Shown: piece after piece, positions 11,953-21,232 of the stretch | How positions within the stretch are numbered: position 1 is the stretch's first letter | How the letters are laid out: each line of letters starts with the position of its first letter | NCBI GenBank assembly: GCA_025331435.1 | Contig: JAIWNI010000011.1 | Coordinates: 62,001-126,000, forward strand | DNA length: 64,000 nt | Source: Choanephora cucurbitarum | Lineage: Eukaryota > Mucoromycota > Mucoromycetes > Mucorales > Choanephoraceae | Reading direction: 5' to 3' | The notes under the pieces: generated by a model | Told to the model about the DNA's origin: nothing | Database searches by the model: none | Seen by the model: only the letters and a program-made list of their open reading frames with translations | Translations under genes and position numbers: made by a program

Positions 11953-13570
11953 ATGTTGCCATTATACGATGCTGGTTTAGATGCATCCAACTACAATAGT
12001 AAATAATCACTTTTTAATAAACTTACATCGCATTTCTTTCTTTTTTATTGCTTTACTTTATTCAACTATACATTATCTTTTCTTTTTGGTCTTTTGGAAG
12101 TAACTGAGCTTTATCCAAATTATAGTACTTCAACCACTGAAAGAGATCTTGCCTTATGATCTACCCAAGTGCTCATCAGAACAGCCGACAGCAACCCACA
12201 AGCAATCAGAAGAACCAGACAGATATTGTAAAGCATGCAAAAAGAAGTTCAATAACGAAGCTACCTATCAAAACCATTTGAAGAGTGCAAAGCATATAGC
12301 CAATCAAAAGAAGACAGTGCAAAAGGCGCCCACTCAACCCAAAGTACCAGTTCATCCACAAGTTCAGGGTATGATACCACACATGTGTACATAGGCATCT
12401 TTTTCTAAACAGGTGTGTAAACATAGAGGCATTGCAACAATTGCAAGTGGCTGATACATCAAAAGACCCTACTGTTGCAATTCAGATCTATTGGACACAG
12501 GCTCAGATACTCTATCAACTCAAACGGCCCCAACATACTGAAAAAGCATTGTCTTCATTGATCGCCTTATTATCTAGCCAACCAGCTGGATTGACCTTGA
12601 CTTCAGCTCAAGTCACTTATTACCTTTACAACAGCCAACTTGCCTTGGCTCGATTATATTGTCTATATCAACAATTAGACAAAGCATGGTCATTTTATCT
12701 AGATGCCTTGAATACGAAATGGAAAATAGACAGAGTAGAATTGTTGAAACTCGCTCAAGTAAGATCTGATTTGAAGAAGAAACAGAGAGAAATGACTGAC
12801 ATACACACTGTCATTTTTTTTAAAAAAAAAGGAAATACGTTTTTGCTCTCTAGATCAATTACTGACATCATGCGATACCTTAGCAACCAAGTACCTGACT
12901 CGAGAAAGAAATAGAACAAAACCAGCACCCGCTTTGTCAGATAGAAACAATGCATTCAGCATTATTCTGAACGAAGCAGGCAATCTGTTTGCACAACAAG
13001 ATCAATTGTTTATGCATGTACCTGTAGAGTATATAGCCATCGTCTTTTATGGTTTAGGCAGCTTAGTGTGTCCATTTGAGCCCTCCATTGGATTTTCGCC
13101 TAATGACTTTTATTTTATCTTGTCCGAAGTATATCACTCTTTGGGTTGGTTACACCGAGTGATTGATGTTAAATTATTGGATCGACAAGACACTTGGCAT
13201 GTACTAGATGCATTCTTAGTGTCACTTGAGATAGGTAAAAAAAAAAAGAAATTTGATAAATTACGCCCCTCTCTCCCTCTCCTTTGTCTCTCCTGAAAAA
13301 AAAGAAACATGACTAACACAACTAATAGATGACCTTGTACGTGCAAAAGCAGTAGAAGCTTATTTCAAAGAATCTATATACCCTGATGTTCAATTGGTAT
13401 GTCAACTATGCCAAGCGAAATGCACGCTTCAGTCTTTGTCTACCCTGTCTTTCCAACTGGATCATATTTCACTCTTACTTGAACAAACAGCGGAACCCCT
13501 GTTGATACGTACACAATCAAAGCAAGATCAAACCCAGTTTTTCGCTAGAGTTCGAGACTTGATCTCTTAA
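11953..13570 (+). CDS. Hypothetical protein with one U1-type C2H2 zinc finger
   Basis: Exons 11953-11998, 12126-12368, 12427-12758, 12832-13234 and 13329-13570 give 421 aa. The finger is C50-x2-C53-x12-H66-x5-H72 (YCKACKKKF...H), the spacing typical of U1-like fingers in RNA- or DNA-binding proteins. The remainder is helical with TPR-like character (QIYWTQAQILYQL, YYLYNSQLALARLYCLYQQLDKAW), which suggests a scaffold. I cannot name the family. The fourth exon start at 12832 was chosen because AAG|GAA keeps the frame and removes the A-rich insert. The more obvious TAG acceptor just downstream would break the frame, so this join is the least certain. Confidence 0.65.
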
Positions 13571-13694
13571 ATATGAGACAGAGTGGAATATATAGTTTGA
13601 CATTTCTTTATTTTGATTAATTAATAAATAGTAATTTATGATCCATATTTACATGATAAAAAGAAGGAGAGAAAAAAAAGAGAAGAAGAAAAGA

Positions 13695-15062
13695 TTATGC
13701 ATGTTCTTGTTGAAGCCTATAGAGAAAAGTTAAAGTACGGTTGAGGTTAGCACAACCTTGTTCCAGTTGAAGTGCGCGATAGGTTTTCATAAGAGAATGT
13801 GTGGCAAATTCAAACATTTGTGCTCGATGAGAATGCATAAGTCGAGCATTATTGTGCATATTGGCATAGTACGCTTGCCCCGTTTTGGCAAAATGTTCAG
13901 CCAGACGCGAGACAGAAGTCGACCAGACACCTGCATGATGTGCACTTTCCTTTTGACCCTCACTCAATTGATTATCGCATGGATGGCACCAATAATACGA
14001 GACTGTGTCCCCTAAACGTGTTCGCTTATGCTTCAACATAAAGGGCCAGTCCCAACCTGCTGGTTCAAAAAGAGGGGTTGACATATTAAAGACCATGGGC
14101 AATTTTAGATCCGAATTCTCTACACCTTCAGAACGGTTTTCATCCTCCATCAAAATGACAGACTTTCTTCTTTCCAGAAATGAACCTCGAGAGACAGGTG
14201 ATTGGGAAGTGGAAGGGACATCAGTAGGCACTTTGGATTGGTGGGTAGGTAGACTAGAAGGGTAGGGCAGGATGACAGATCGAGGTCTCTTGACAAACAC
14301 TTGCTGGGTTAATTTTTGAATCTGATCCATCACATCCACTTCTTCTTCTTCCTGAAAGATACGATGGTAACTACCGGCCATTCTTGCCAAGTTCTGTGCA
14401 GCATTTTCCTGGAACACCAGACCAAAGTCTCTGGCCACATTATTCAGTATCACTTTGCGGTCATCATCTGTCATCAAGGATTCATAGACAATGTAGTATT
14501 TGCCAATGGAACTTAGACCTAGACCCAATGTGTTTAAGTGGGATCGAGTCACTCGTACCACACGATAATCTGGATCCTTCAGTGCAGAAGAGGACAAGAT
14601 CGACAGGACAATGTTCTCTACATCTCGCTTTCGATGTTTCCATTCGCTTGTTAACTTTTTGAGTGCCTGAAGTAGATCTGTCAGGTCTTCATGTGCATGG
14701 CTGTATTCTTCCAACAGATGACTGAGGCGTTGTACTTCATCCAGGTAGCCAATACGTTCAAGATCGTTGGTATGCTGGCGGATACATTGAGACTCGAGTT
14801 GCATAGTATATCGATCACGAAGCATCATGACCCATTCAGTCAAGTGGTGCCAGTCTTCCATGTCGACAGGTATCTGTTGGTCTTCAATCAGTGCCTTGGC
14901 CATGCGGTATGCATGTTGTTGTTCGGATTTAGTAAGAATACCGAGTTTTTGGCAGAGTTCCATTTGTTCTGCTGAACAGATCTGTCCAAATGATTCCAAG
15001 AATGAACTAAATGAATCAGAGGCTGTGTTATGCTGTGATAGTGTTTGATTAGAAGCAACCAT
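13695..15062 (-). CDS. Hypothetical protein, 455 aa, single exon
   Basis: This is an intronless frame from ATG 15062 to stop 13695. I do not recognise a family. The first third is helical and heptad-like (DEVQRLSHLLEEYSHAHEDL, DLLQALKKL), probably coiled coil. A Ser/Pro-rich linker follows (residues about 265-310), then an aromatic segment WYCHPCD-like around SYYWCHPCDNQL and a helical C-terminus. Length, balanced composition and clear start and stop support it as real. It ends about 125 bp from the convergent zinc-finger gene. Confidence 0.7.
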   Translation of the reverse strand: MVASNQTLSQHNTASDSFSSFLESFGQICSAEQMELCQKLGILTKSEQQHAYRMAKALIEDQQIPVDMEDWHHLTEWVMMLRDRYTMQLESQCIRQHTNDLERIGYLDEVQRLSHLLEEYSHAHEDLTDLLQALKKLTSEWKHRKRDVENIVLSILSSSALKDPDYRVVRVTRSHLNTLGLGLSSIGKYYIVYESLMTDDDRKVILNNVARDFGLVFQENAAQNLARMAGSYHRIFQEEEEVDVMDQIQKLTQQVFVKRPRSVILPYPSSLPTHQSKVPTDVPSTSQSPVSRGSFLERRKSVILMEDENRSEGVENSDLKLPMVFNMSTPLFEPAGWDWPFMLKHKRTRLGDTVSYYWCHPCDNQLSEGQKESAHHAGVWSTSVSRLAEHFAKTGQAYYANMHNNARLMHSHRAQMFEFATHSLMKTYRALQLEQGCANLNRTLTFLYRLQQEHA

Positions 15063-15777
15063 AGGTGAATATTAAAAAAAAGAAAAGAAGAAAAGAAGAA
15101 GAAAATGTTTAATTTTTTAAAGAATTAAAGAAGGTATTGGTTTATATACAGATTGAATTCTTTAGTAGTTTGTTTGGATAATAGTAATACAACCGTGTCA
15201 CTTGAAATACGCATTGCATCAAAATGATAACAAGCTATATAAAACAGATATCAAGCGTGCAACAAGCATCTTGCTATTTAGGATTGCCCCTCATGTCACT
15301 TTAGGCGCGCATAGTATTATTAATCAGTCTGCTTAATATAATTGAAGAATATTCCTTTTTTGGCCATCATGTTCGTTCGACTTGATTTTCAAAATGACAG
15401 ATGAAAGAACATATTCGCTCCTGATCTATAACTCATCTGAAATATGCATTAGCTTGCTTATGGTTTTCTCTTTCTCTCTCTCTCTTTTTTTTTTTCTTTT
15501 CTTAAAAGAACTAAATTCAGGGAGATAAAAGAAGGAGAGGGGGGGGAGGAAAGCTATTGACCGAGAAAGAGCCCTGAAAAGAAAGAATTGGTAAATCCTT
15601 ATAAGCCTACAGACATAAAAAGCAGTGAAGTTGCATGGTTCAAAAAGGTCAATAGTGGAGTATCTGATCATTGGCCTTTGGCAGAATGGTCTGATTTATT
15701 TCCCTCTATGTCACCCTCCTTTATTTCTTTGTGTTTCCGATAGCAAAAAAAGATGTGCTTTTGGATGAGTATATTTT
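15063..15777. other. Promoter-side intergenic next to LTR element
   Basis: This is the 5' flank of the 455-aa gene up to the retrotransposon target site. It contains CT-rich and A-rich tracts (about 15465-15510) and no gene that I can support. Confidence 0.5.
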
Positions 15778-15781
15778 TGTT

Positions 15782-16417
15782 TGTAATATCTGGGTTTATA
15801 TTTGAAAGGTTTGATTTATAGTTTGCAATGAGCACCACGCTGTGAGTAGCGAACTGATTTATGAGTAGTTTAATAAGAATAAAAGAGCTAAGTCTTAGAA
15901 TTGGAGATAGTTCCGTCTGATGATTCAGAGAATAACTCTCGCAGTCAAAGTATGCAATAAGAATATAAAGAAAGACTAACTCAAGTCAATAATTGTCTCG
16001 ATAACGTCTGTTCAATAATAATAATAAGAATAGATAGTCTCTCTGAGTAATAAAGAGTAACTCTAGTTCTTTAATGTAGATTTTCGATAGTTTCTGAACA
16101 CTAGGTTAGAATAACTCAAATATCTAGTTTCTATAGGATAAGTCCCTTTTATTAGAGTAATTCCTGATAGATAGTTTCTATTGCTTATATATAAGGGTTT
16201 CTTATGGATGATTCCTCTGTTTTTAGATTTATATATCTTTAGAGTTGTATTCCAGTAAGCTTATATATTACTTTGCAAAGACTAGCTTTTGTATAGAAAG
16301 TTTTGATAAAAGATGAGATTCCGTTTATTGAATGAAAAAAAGGGGGAGTATTTATAGATGTTTTAATATTCGGAGTAAGTGACTATTTTATGAGTTATAA
16401 TACCGCACATTGTTACA
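15782..16417 (-). repeat. 3' LTR of the Ty3/gypsy element
   Basis: In element orientation the LTR starts TGTAACAATG and ends GATATTACA. It matches the other LTR over its full 636 bp as far as I can read. It abuts the polypurine tract. Confidence 0.96.
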
Positions 16418-16431
16418 TATCTCCCTCCCCC
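16418..16431 (-). other. Polypurine tract of the Ty3/gypsy element
   Basis: On the minus strand GGGGGAGGGAGATA directly precedes the 3' LTR. This is the expected position and composition for the plus-strand primer. Confidence 0.85.
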
Positions 16432-16488
16432 GTAAGAGTAGGACTCCTACGAAAGAGATCAATGCAATAACAATGTGGGATTGAATCT

Positions 16489-16926
16489 TCATTTGTCTTG
16501 TCGATTTGTCGATTTGTTGTATAATATATGTGCTTTGTTCGCTACGCTTTTTCGGATTTTGTGATTATTTATAGTGGATTGATATTTTTGTTGAAACTGT
16601 TGGGAATAAGTAATAGAAAATTGTTTACTTGCGTCTATGGTGTTGTGTGTTAAGCGTGCTACTTTTTTGATTTGTCTATTTGTGATTTTCTGTAGTTGTT
16701 TTTGATATTTTTGAAGTAGGTTGAGTCGACTAAGTTCTTGTTCAACAGTAGGCTGATCAGTGTCAGTGATAATGGGTAAGTCACTGAGGAGGTACTGGAG
16801 GATTCCAAATAGGTTTCCATCTGACTGTTTGGGTACTGGTAATGGGAGTTCCATACTTGTGTTCTTCAGAATGAATGTTGGGAAGTTCAGGCTTTTTATA
16901 TATTTGCAGCTTGTTACCGTGTACAT
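16489..16926 (-). CDS. Possible accessory ORF overlapping the integrase 3' end
   Basis: A 145-codon frame from ATG 16926 overlaps the integrase end by 146 nt in another frame and stops about 57 nt before the polypurine tract. An internal ATG lies at 16854. The product is Gln/Lys-rich and helical (LLQKYQKQLQKITNRQIKKV), without a membrane segment, so it is not env-like. It could be chance, but it fills the whole space between integrase and polypurine tract. Confidence 0.35.
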   Translation of the reverse strand: MYTVTSCKYIKSLNFPTFILKNTSMELPLPVPKQSDGNLFGILQYLLSDLPIITDTDQPTVEQELSRLNLLQKYQKQLQKITNRQIKKVARLTHNTIDASKQFSITYSQQFQQKYQSTINNHKIRKSVANKAHILYNKSTNRQDK

Positions 16927-18154
16927 GTCGGGGTAGTATTTGTCCGGCTAGTGTTTTTAAGGTATAGGTGCTGTTTTGATAAACCTGATGGATGATATAT
17001 GGTCCCGCGTAACGATCCTGTAATTTTTCGGATGTATTGTTGGCTATCATGTCTTGATAAACTAGTACCATTTCACCTAGTTGAAAAGGCGGCTGCATAC
17101 TTTGCTTAGTTGTCTTTATTCGTCTGTTCACATATTTTTCTTGTGTCTTTTGTGCCTTCAGAATGTTTTCAGAAGCATCCTTTCGGACTTTCGTGAGCTT
17201 GTCTAATTGGTGCTTGAACGCAACTAAGACTGCCTGTTCGAACTCCACTGGGTCTTGGGGAAATTCGTCTTCTTTACTCATTTGGTTGTCAAATTGTGAT
17301 AGGGGCTCGTAACCATGGAGTAGCATGAACGGAGTAAACTTTGTGGAAGCCTGGGGTAATGTGCGGTAGGCGTATAACAGTAAGGGAAGATATAGATGCC
17401 AATCGTCTTTGTAGTTATTATCCATACTGCGCATAGCTTGGCCTAGAGTGCGGTTGAAGCGTTCTACCAATCCATTTCCGGAAGCGTGATAGGCTGAGAT
17501 AAATCGCTGTTTGATATGGAATTCTTGGCATATAGTGCTGATTAATTGATTGGAGAAAGGAGTTCCATTGTCGGTAATGATCACCTTAGGAGTATTGTGT
17601 CGTGAGATCACCTCTTCCAGTAGAAAACTAGCGACTTCAATTGAATTGGCTACCAATAGAGGCCTGGCTTCAACCCATTTGGAAAAATAATCAATGGCTA
17701 CTACGATGTATCGATGCCCTGCTCTGGACTGTTGTACGTGCTTGATGTCCATGGCGATTTGTTCGAAAGGTACGAGAGGTACAGGGATAGGGTGCAATTT
17801 TTCCCTTAAAGTTTCTTTTCCCTTTAATTGGCAACGAGGACAAGTAACTACCCAGCGATCTACGTCTTTATTCATAGTAGGCCAGTAATATCTTTTGGAG
17901 ATTTTAGACAGTGTGTTCTGGACGGCGAAGTGTCCTCCCATAGGGCTATTGTGGAATTGTTGAAAACTTTTGATAGCTTCTTCGGGGTTCAAAACCAATT
18001 TTGCTGGGTCGCCTTTCCGAAATAACTTGTTGTTTATAGTAAAGTAATTTTTTAAATTTGATTTTACAAATTTTCTTTCCACCTCCGTACTGTCGACAGA
18101 ATGTTCTAACGTATCTAAGTAGTGTACCAATAGGGCTTGCGATCGGGAATCCAT
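16781..18154 (-). CDS. Retrotransposon integrase (separate ORF)
   Basis: 457 aa from ATG 18154. It inserts the cDNA copy into the genome. The H2C2 zinc-binding domain is present (FHNSPMGGH ... CPRCQLKG). The catalytic core shows D (AMDIKH), D (ITDNGTPFS) and E (NGLVERFNRTLG), all intact. A basic C-terminal domain follows (LGEMVLVYQD, DRYAGPYIIHQVY). In most Ty3/gypsy elements integrase is fused to RT. Here it is in the same frame as pol but separated by 180 nt with four in-frame stops, so it needs its own initiation or a spliced RNA. Confidence 0.93.
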   Translation of the reverse strand: MDSRSQALLVHYLDTLEHSVDSTEVERKFVKSNLKNYFTINNKLFRKGDPAKLVLNPEEAIKSFQQFHNSPMGGHFAVQNTLSKISKRYYWPTMNKDVDRWVVTCPRCQLKGKETLREKLHPIPVPLVPFEQIAMDIKHVQQSRAGHRYIVVAIDYFSKWVEARPLLVANSIEVASFLLEEVISRHNTPKVIITDNGTPFSNQLISTICQEFHIKQRFISAYHASGNGLVERFNRTLGQAMRSMDNNYKDDWHLYLPLLLYAYRTLPQASTKFTPFMLLHGYEPLSQFDNQMSKEDEFPQDPVEFEQAVLVAFKHQLDKLTKVRKDASENILKAQKTQEKYVNRRIKTTKQSMQPPFQLGEMVLVYQDMIANNTSEKLQDRYAGPYIIHQVYQNSTYTLKTLAGQILPRHVHGNKLQIYKKPELPNIHSEEHKYGTPITSTQTVRWKPIWNPPVPPQ

Positions 18155-18334
18155 AGTGTCGAGTGGAAGCGTTGATGGAATGATAATTCTATTTTGTATT
18201 TATAGGTTTTGAGAAGGATAGCGGAGTAGTAGGATCGATAATTAACGGCAGAATGTTGAATGTTATAAGGAGTAAATGGTATCTTGATACAAACGCATTG
18301 GATAGCGCTTTAAAATTACAATTGGGGACTGGCT

Positions 18335-21226
18335 TTAATAACCTAGTCTTGATAGGAAATCCGCGCTGTTGTTGACGCGTCCAGGTCTATACTTGATTTC
18401 ATATTCATATTCATTCAAAGTGCTTATCCATCTTGCAATTATTCCGGTGGGCCTCTGTTGATTTAACAGTCCCTTCAAAGCAGAGTGGTCACTAAGAATA
18501 GTAAACTTTTTACCAAGCAGATAGCTTCTTAATTCCTTTACTGCCCAGATCACGGCTAAACATTCCAATTTTGTTGCTTCATAATTTTCTTCATTGGGCT
18601 TGAGCGCTCGGCTGAGATATCGGATGGGGTGTTCCTTGCCTTCATCATCTAGTTGGCTCAATACACATCCTAATCCATTCGTACTGGCATCACAAATCAC
18701 CAGGAATTCCTTTTTGAAGTTCGGTCGAACTAGTACTGGAGTCTGAGTGAGTTCCTCTTTTAGCGATTCAAACGAATTGGTAGCGGCATCGTTCCATTTG
18801 TTATTGGAACCCTTCTTAGTTTTCGTGAGTAGATGCATAGGACGGGCCTTGGCGGCGAAGTTTGGTATAAATCGGCGATAGTAAGAACATAGGCCTATGA
18901 ATCCTTTGATTTGACTTATGGTTGTTGGCTTTTGATAATTCTTTATCTTGTCCACTAAGTCTGGAGAGGTTTCCAAGCCGTCTTTACCCATGACATAACC
19001 AAGGAATTTGAGTTTCTCTTTGAAGAATTCACATTTGTGTGGATTCAGCACTAGTTTAGCCTTTCGCACACATTCAAACACCTTATGCAAGTCTTTTAAG
19101 TGATCTTCTACGGTGTTGCTGAATACATTACAATCGTCCAAATAACACACCACACATTTGTACCTGATCGATTGGAATACGAGATCAATCAATCGTTGAT
19201 AAGTCATCGGCGAAGTGGATAATCCCATGGGCATGTATACGTATTCGAAGACGCCTACTTTCGTAGAGAATGCGGTCTTTTCAGCAGATTCCTTTTCCAT
19301 TTTTACGGCATAGAAGGCATTTGTCATGTCAAGACTACTGTATATCTTCGAGTCGCCTAAAGCATCGATAATGTCATCTATCCGAGGCACACAGTAGCTA
19401 TCCTTGCGGATCTTCTCATTTATCTTTCTGAAATCAGTCACCAGTCTAAATATGGGGTTGCCATCTTCATCTTTTCCTTTCTTCGGTATCATCAGAATAG
19501 GGGCAGACCAAGGGCTATTAGAAGGGCGAATGATACCCATATCCAAATATTTTTGCAACTCTTTCTTTAGTGAAACCAGTTCAGCGGGGGCCATTCGGTA
19601 GGGTCGGACATTGATAGGGGCAATATCTTCCGTAAGTACTATCTTATGCTCTATCAGGTCGGTATGTCCTACTTTGTTTTTGTCCCAGTCAAAGATGTCT
19701 TGATATTGGGCTATCAGCTGATAGAAAGCGAGTTTGAGGTTTTCCGGTATAGAGTTGTCATTGTTTAATTCGATTAATTTTTTCCTAGCGTCTGAGAGTT
19801 CAGGTGTGATTGAATTTTCTTTATCATCCACATTAAAGTTGCAGAACATAGGATTAAATTCATAGTATTCGATCTTTTCTTCATCAATTTCTGATAATGT
19901 ACCCATATCAGTCCTTGGTGGTAACTCGAAATTGTCAGTGGAGTGATTAACCAAGTGTATAGTGATCTTAGATTGTTGGGGCTTAATGATAGGTTCGGGG
20001 ACATATAAATATTTTTCAAATTCATTGTTTATTTCAAATAACCTCGAATTATTGCTTTTACTGATGTTGATAGTGACCGGTGTTGTTGATTGAGGGGGGA
20101 CCATAGTAGTCCCATCTTTTTGTCTGATGGTGTGTTTGTCTATGTCTTCTCCGAGGAACGTGAACATATCACTAGTAATTTCGTCGTCTTCAGCTTGTTC
20201 TTCTTCATAATCAACCACCGAGTCGTCTTCGTCTTCCTCTGGCATCAAGAAGTCAATCCAGTGTTTCCCAGAAGGAATAGCCAATGGGTCGGTGTTGGTC
20301 ATACGCTCCACAGTGAACGGGGTAGAGGTGGTTTTCTTCTTATAGCATACTTGCAAAGTTGTATCTTGGAAGTTTATAAGAGCCTTGGCGCGTTGCAAGA
20401 AGTTATTGCCAATTACCACGGGTGATGGTGCCTTTGGGAGTACTTCCATAGTGATAGGGATAGTCACGGTGTTGATGGAGATTGGGACATCGTAGATGAT
20501 ACCTAAGGAGGCTTGTTTGGATCGGTTGCCGAGCGTGAATACCGTAGTGGAAGGAGCATCGATTTCTAGTCCAAGTTGAGCCATTGCGTCTTGTGAGATG
20601 ATAGTCTTGCAAGCACCACAGTCTAGTAAAGCGTGTTCGATAATCTTGTTGTTGATGTTAATAGAGGTATATGCAGCCGTACTCTCGACGTTATCAGTAA
20701 TCACCGGGGCTAAAGTATTCATAGCATTGTCTTCATCCATGGTTACAGGTTGTATATGAAAACTTTTCAAGTTGCGTATGCCTTCCCGAACAGATTTCTT
20801 CAAGCTTGGGATTAAGTACAATAACTGTTCATTGGTGATTCCAGCATTTCGTACTAGCATGTCTCGGGCTATATCATAGCCTGAATTTTTGATACGTGTG
20901 GTGATTGACTGAGGAGTGGCACGAGTTTTCTTGGGGGGTTCTACTTTTGATACAGTGGGTTCTTCCGTTTGCACGGTTACAGGCTTATTGACTTCTGGAG
21001 TGATGTTATTTGATGGTAAGGGTACTACTGCGGGTTTTCTTCTGTCCTTCGTATTCTCGTAATGCTTGGCATAAGGATTGGTATTGATAGTGGGGCGCAC
21101 ACGAGATTTTACAGCAGCATTGATTAGATTGTCATGGTAGTAGTGTTCAGGATAATAGTTCGGTTTAATAGGATTTTGGTAAGTTGCGGTGTTCGACTGC
21201 CTATCTATTCCAGTCGACCGCTGCAG
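18335..21226 (-). CDS. Pol: protease, reverse transcriptase, RNase H (via -1 frameshift)
   Basis: The frame opens at CTG 21226 right after the slippery site and runs 963 codons. The first in-frame GTG is at 21100 and there is no early ATG, so a Gag-Pol fusion is expected. The retropepsin motif reads LLDCGACKTII (Cys where Thr or Ser is usual). The RT has FRLVTDFRKIN, SSLDMTNAFYAV, FEYVYMPMGLSTSP and the catalytic CYLDDCNVFS. RNase H has VICDASTNGLGCVLSQ, YEATKLECLAVIWA, TILSDHSALKGL and NSADFLSRLGY before the stop. All catalytic acidic residues of RT and RNase H are visible. Confidence 0.95.
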   Translation of the reverse strand: MQRSTGIDRQSNTATYQNPIKPNYYPEHYYHDNLINAAVKSRVRPTINTNPYAKHYENTKDRRKPAVVPLPSNNITPEVNKPVTVQTEEPTVSKVEPPKKTRATPQSITTRIKNSGYDIARDMLVRNAGITNEQLLYLIPSLKKSVREGIRNLKSFHIQPVTMDEDNAMNTLAPVITDNVESTAAYTSININNKIIEHALLDCGACKTIISQDAMAQLGLEIDAPSTTVFTLGNRSKQASLGIIYDVPISINTVTIPITMEVLPKAPSPVVIGNNFLQRAKALINFQDTTLQVCYKKKTTSTPFTVERMTNTDPLAIPSGKHWIDFLMPEEDEDDSVVDYEEEQAEDDEITSDMFTFLGEDIDKHTIRQKDGTTMVPPQSTTPVTINISKSNNSRLFEINNEFEKYLYVPEPIIKPQQSKITIHLVNHSTDNFELPPRTDMGTLSEIDEEKIEYYEFNPMFCNFNVDDKENSITPELSDARKKLIELNNDNSIPENLKLAFYQLIAQYQDIFDWDKNKVGHTDLIEHKIVLTEDIAPINVRPYRMAPAELVSLKKELQKYLDMGIIRPSNSPWSAPILMIPKKGKDEDGNPIFRLVTDFRKINEKIRKDSYCVPRIDDIIDALGDSKIYSSLDMTNAFYAVKMEKESAEKTAFSTKVGVFEYVYMPMGLSTSPMTYQRLIDLVFQSIRYKCVVCYLDDCNVFSNTVEDHLKDLHKVFECVRKAKLVLNPHKCEFFKEKLKFLGYVMGKDGLETSPDLVDKIKNYQKPTTISQIKGFIGLCSYYRRFIPNFAAKARPMHLLTKTKKGSNNKWNDAATNSFESLKEELTQTPVLVRPNFKKEFLVICDASTNGLGCVLSQLDDEGKEHPIRYLSRALKPNEENYEATKLECLAVIWAVKELRSYLLGKKFTILSDHSALKGLLNQQRPTGIIARWISTLNEYEYEIKYRPGRVNNSADFLSRLGY

Positions 21227-21232
21227 TTTTTT
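21186..21232 (-). promoter_or_regulatory. Programmed -1 ribosomal frameshift signal (gag/pol)
   Basis: In the gag frame the sequence CCA AAA AAC contains the heptamer A AAA AAC (21232-21226). Four nt downstream begins a hairpin (21221-21186): GCGGT pairs with ACCGC and CGACTG with CAGTCG, with an 11-nt loop and a 3-nt bulge on the 3' arm. The gag stop codon TAG (21207-21205) lies in the loop. Slipping back one base enters the open pol frame exactly. Confidence 0.88.
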
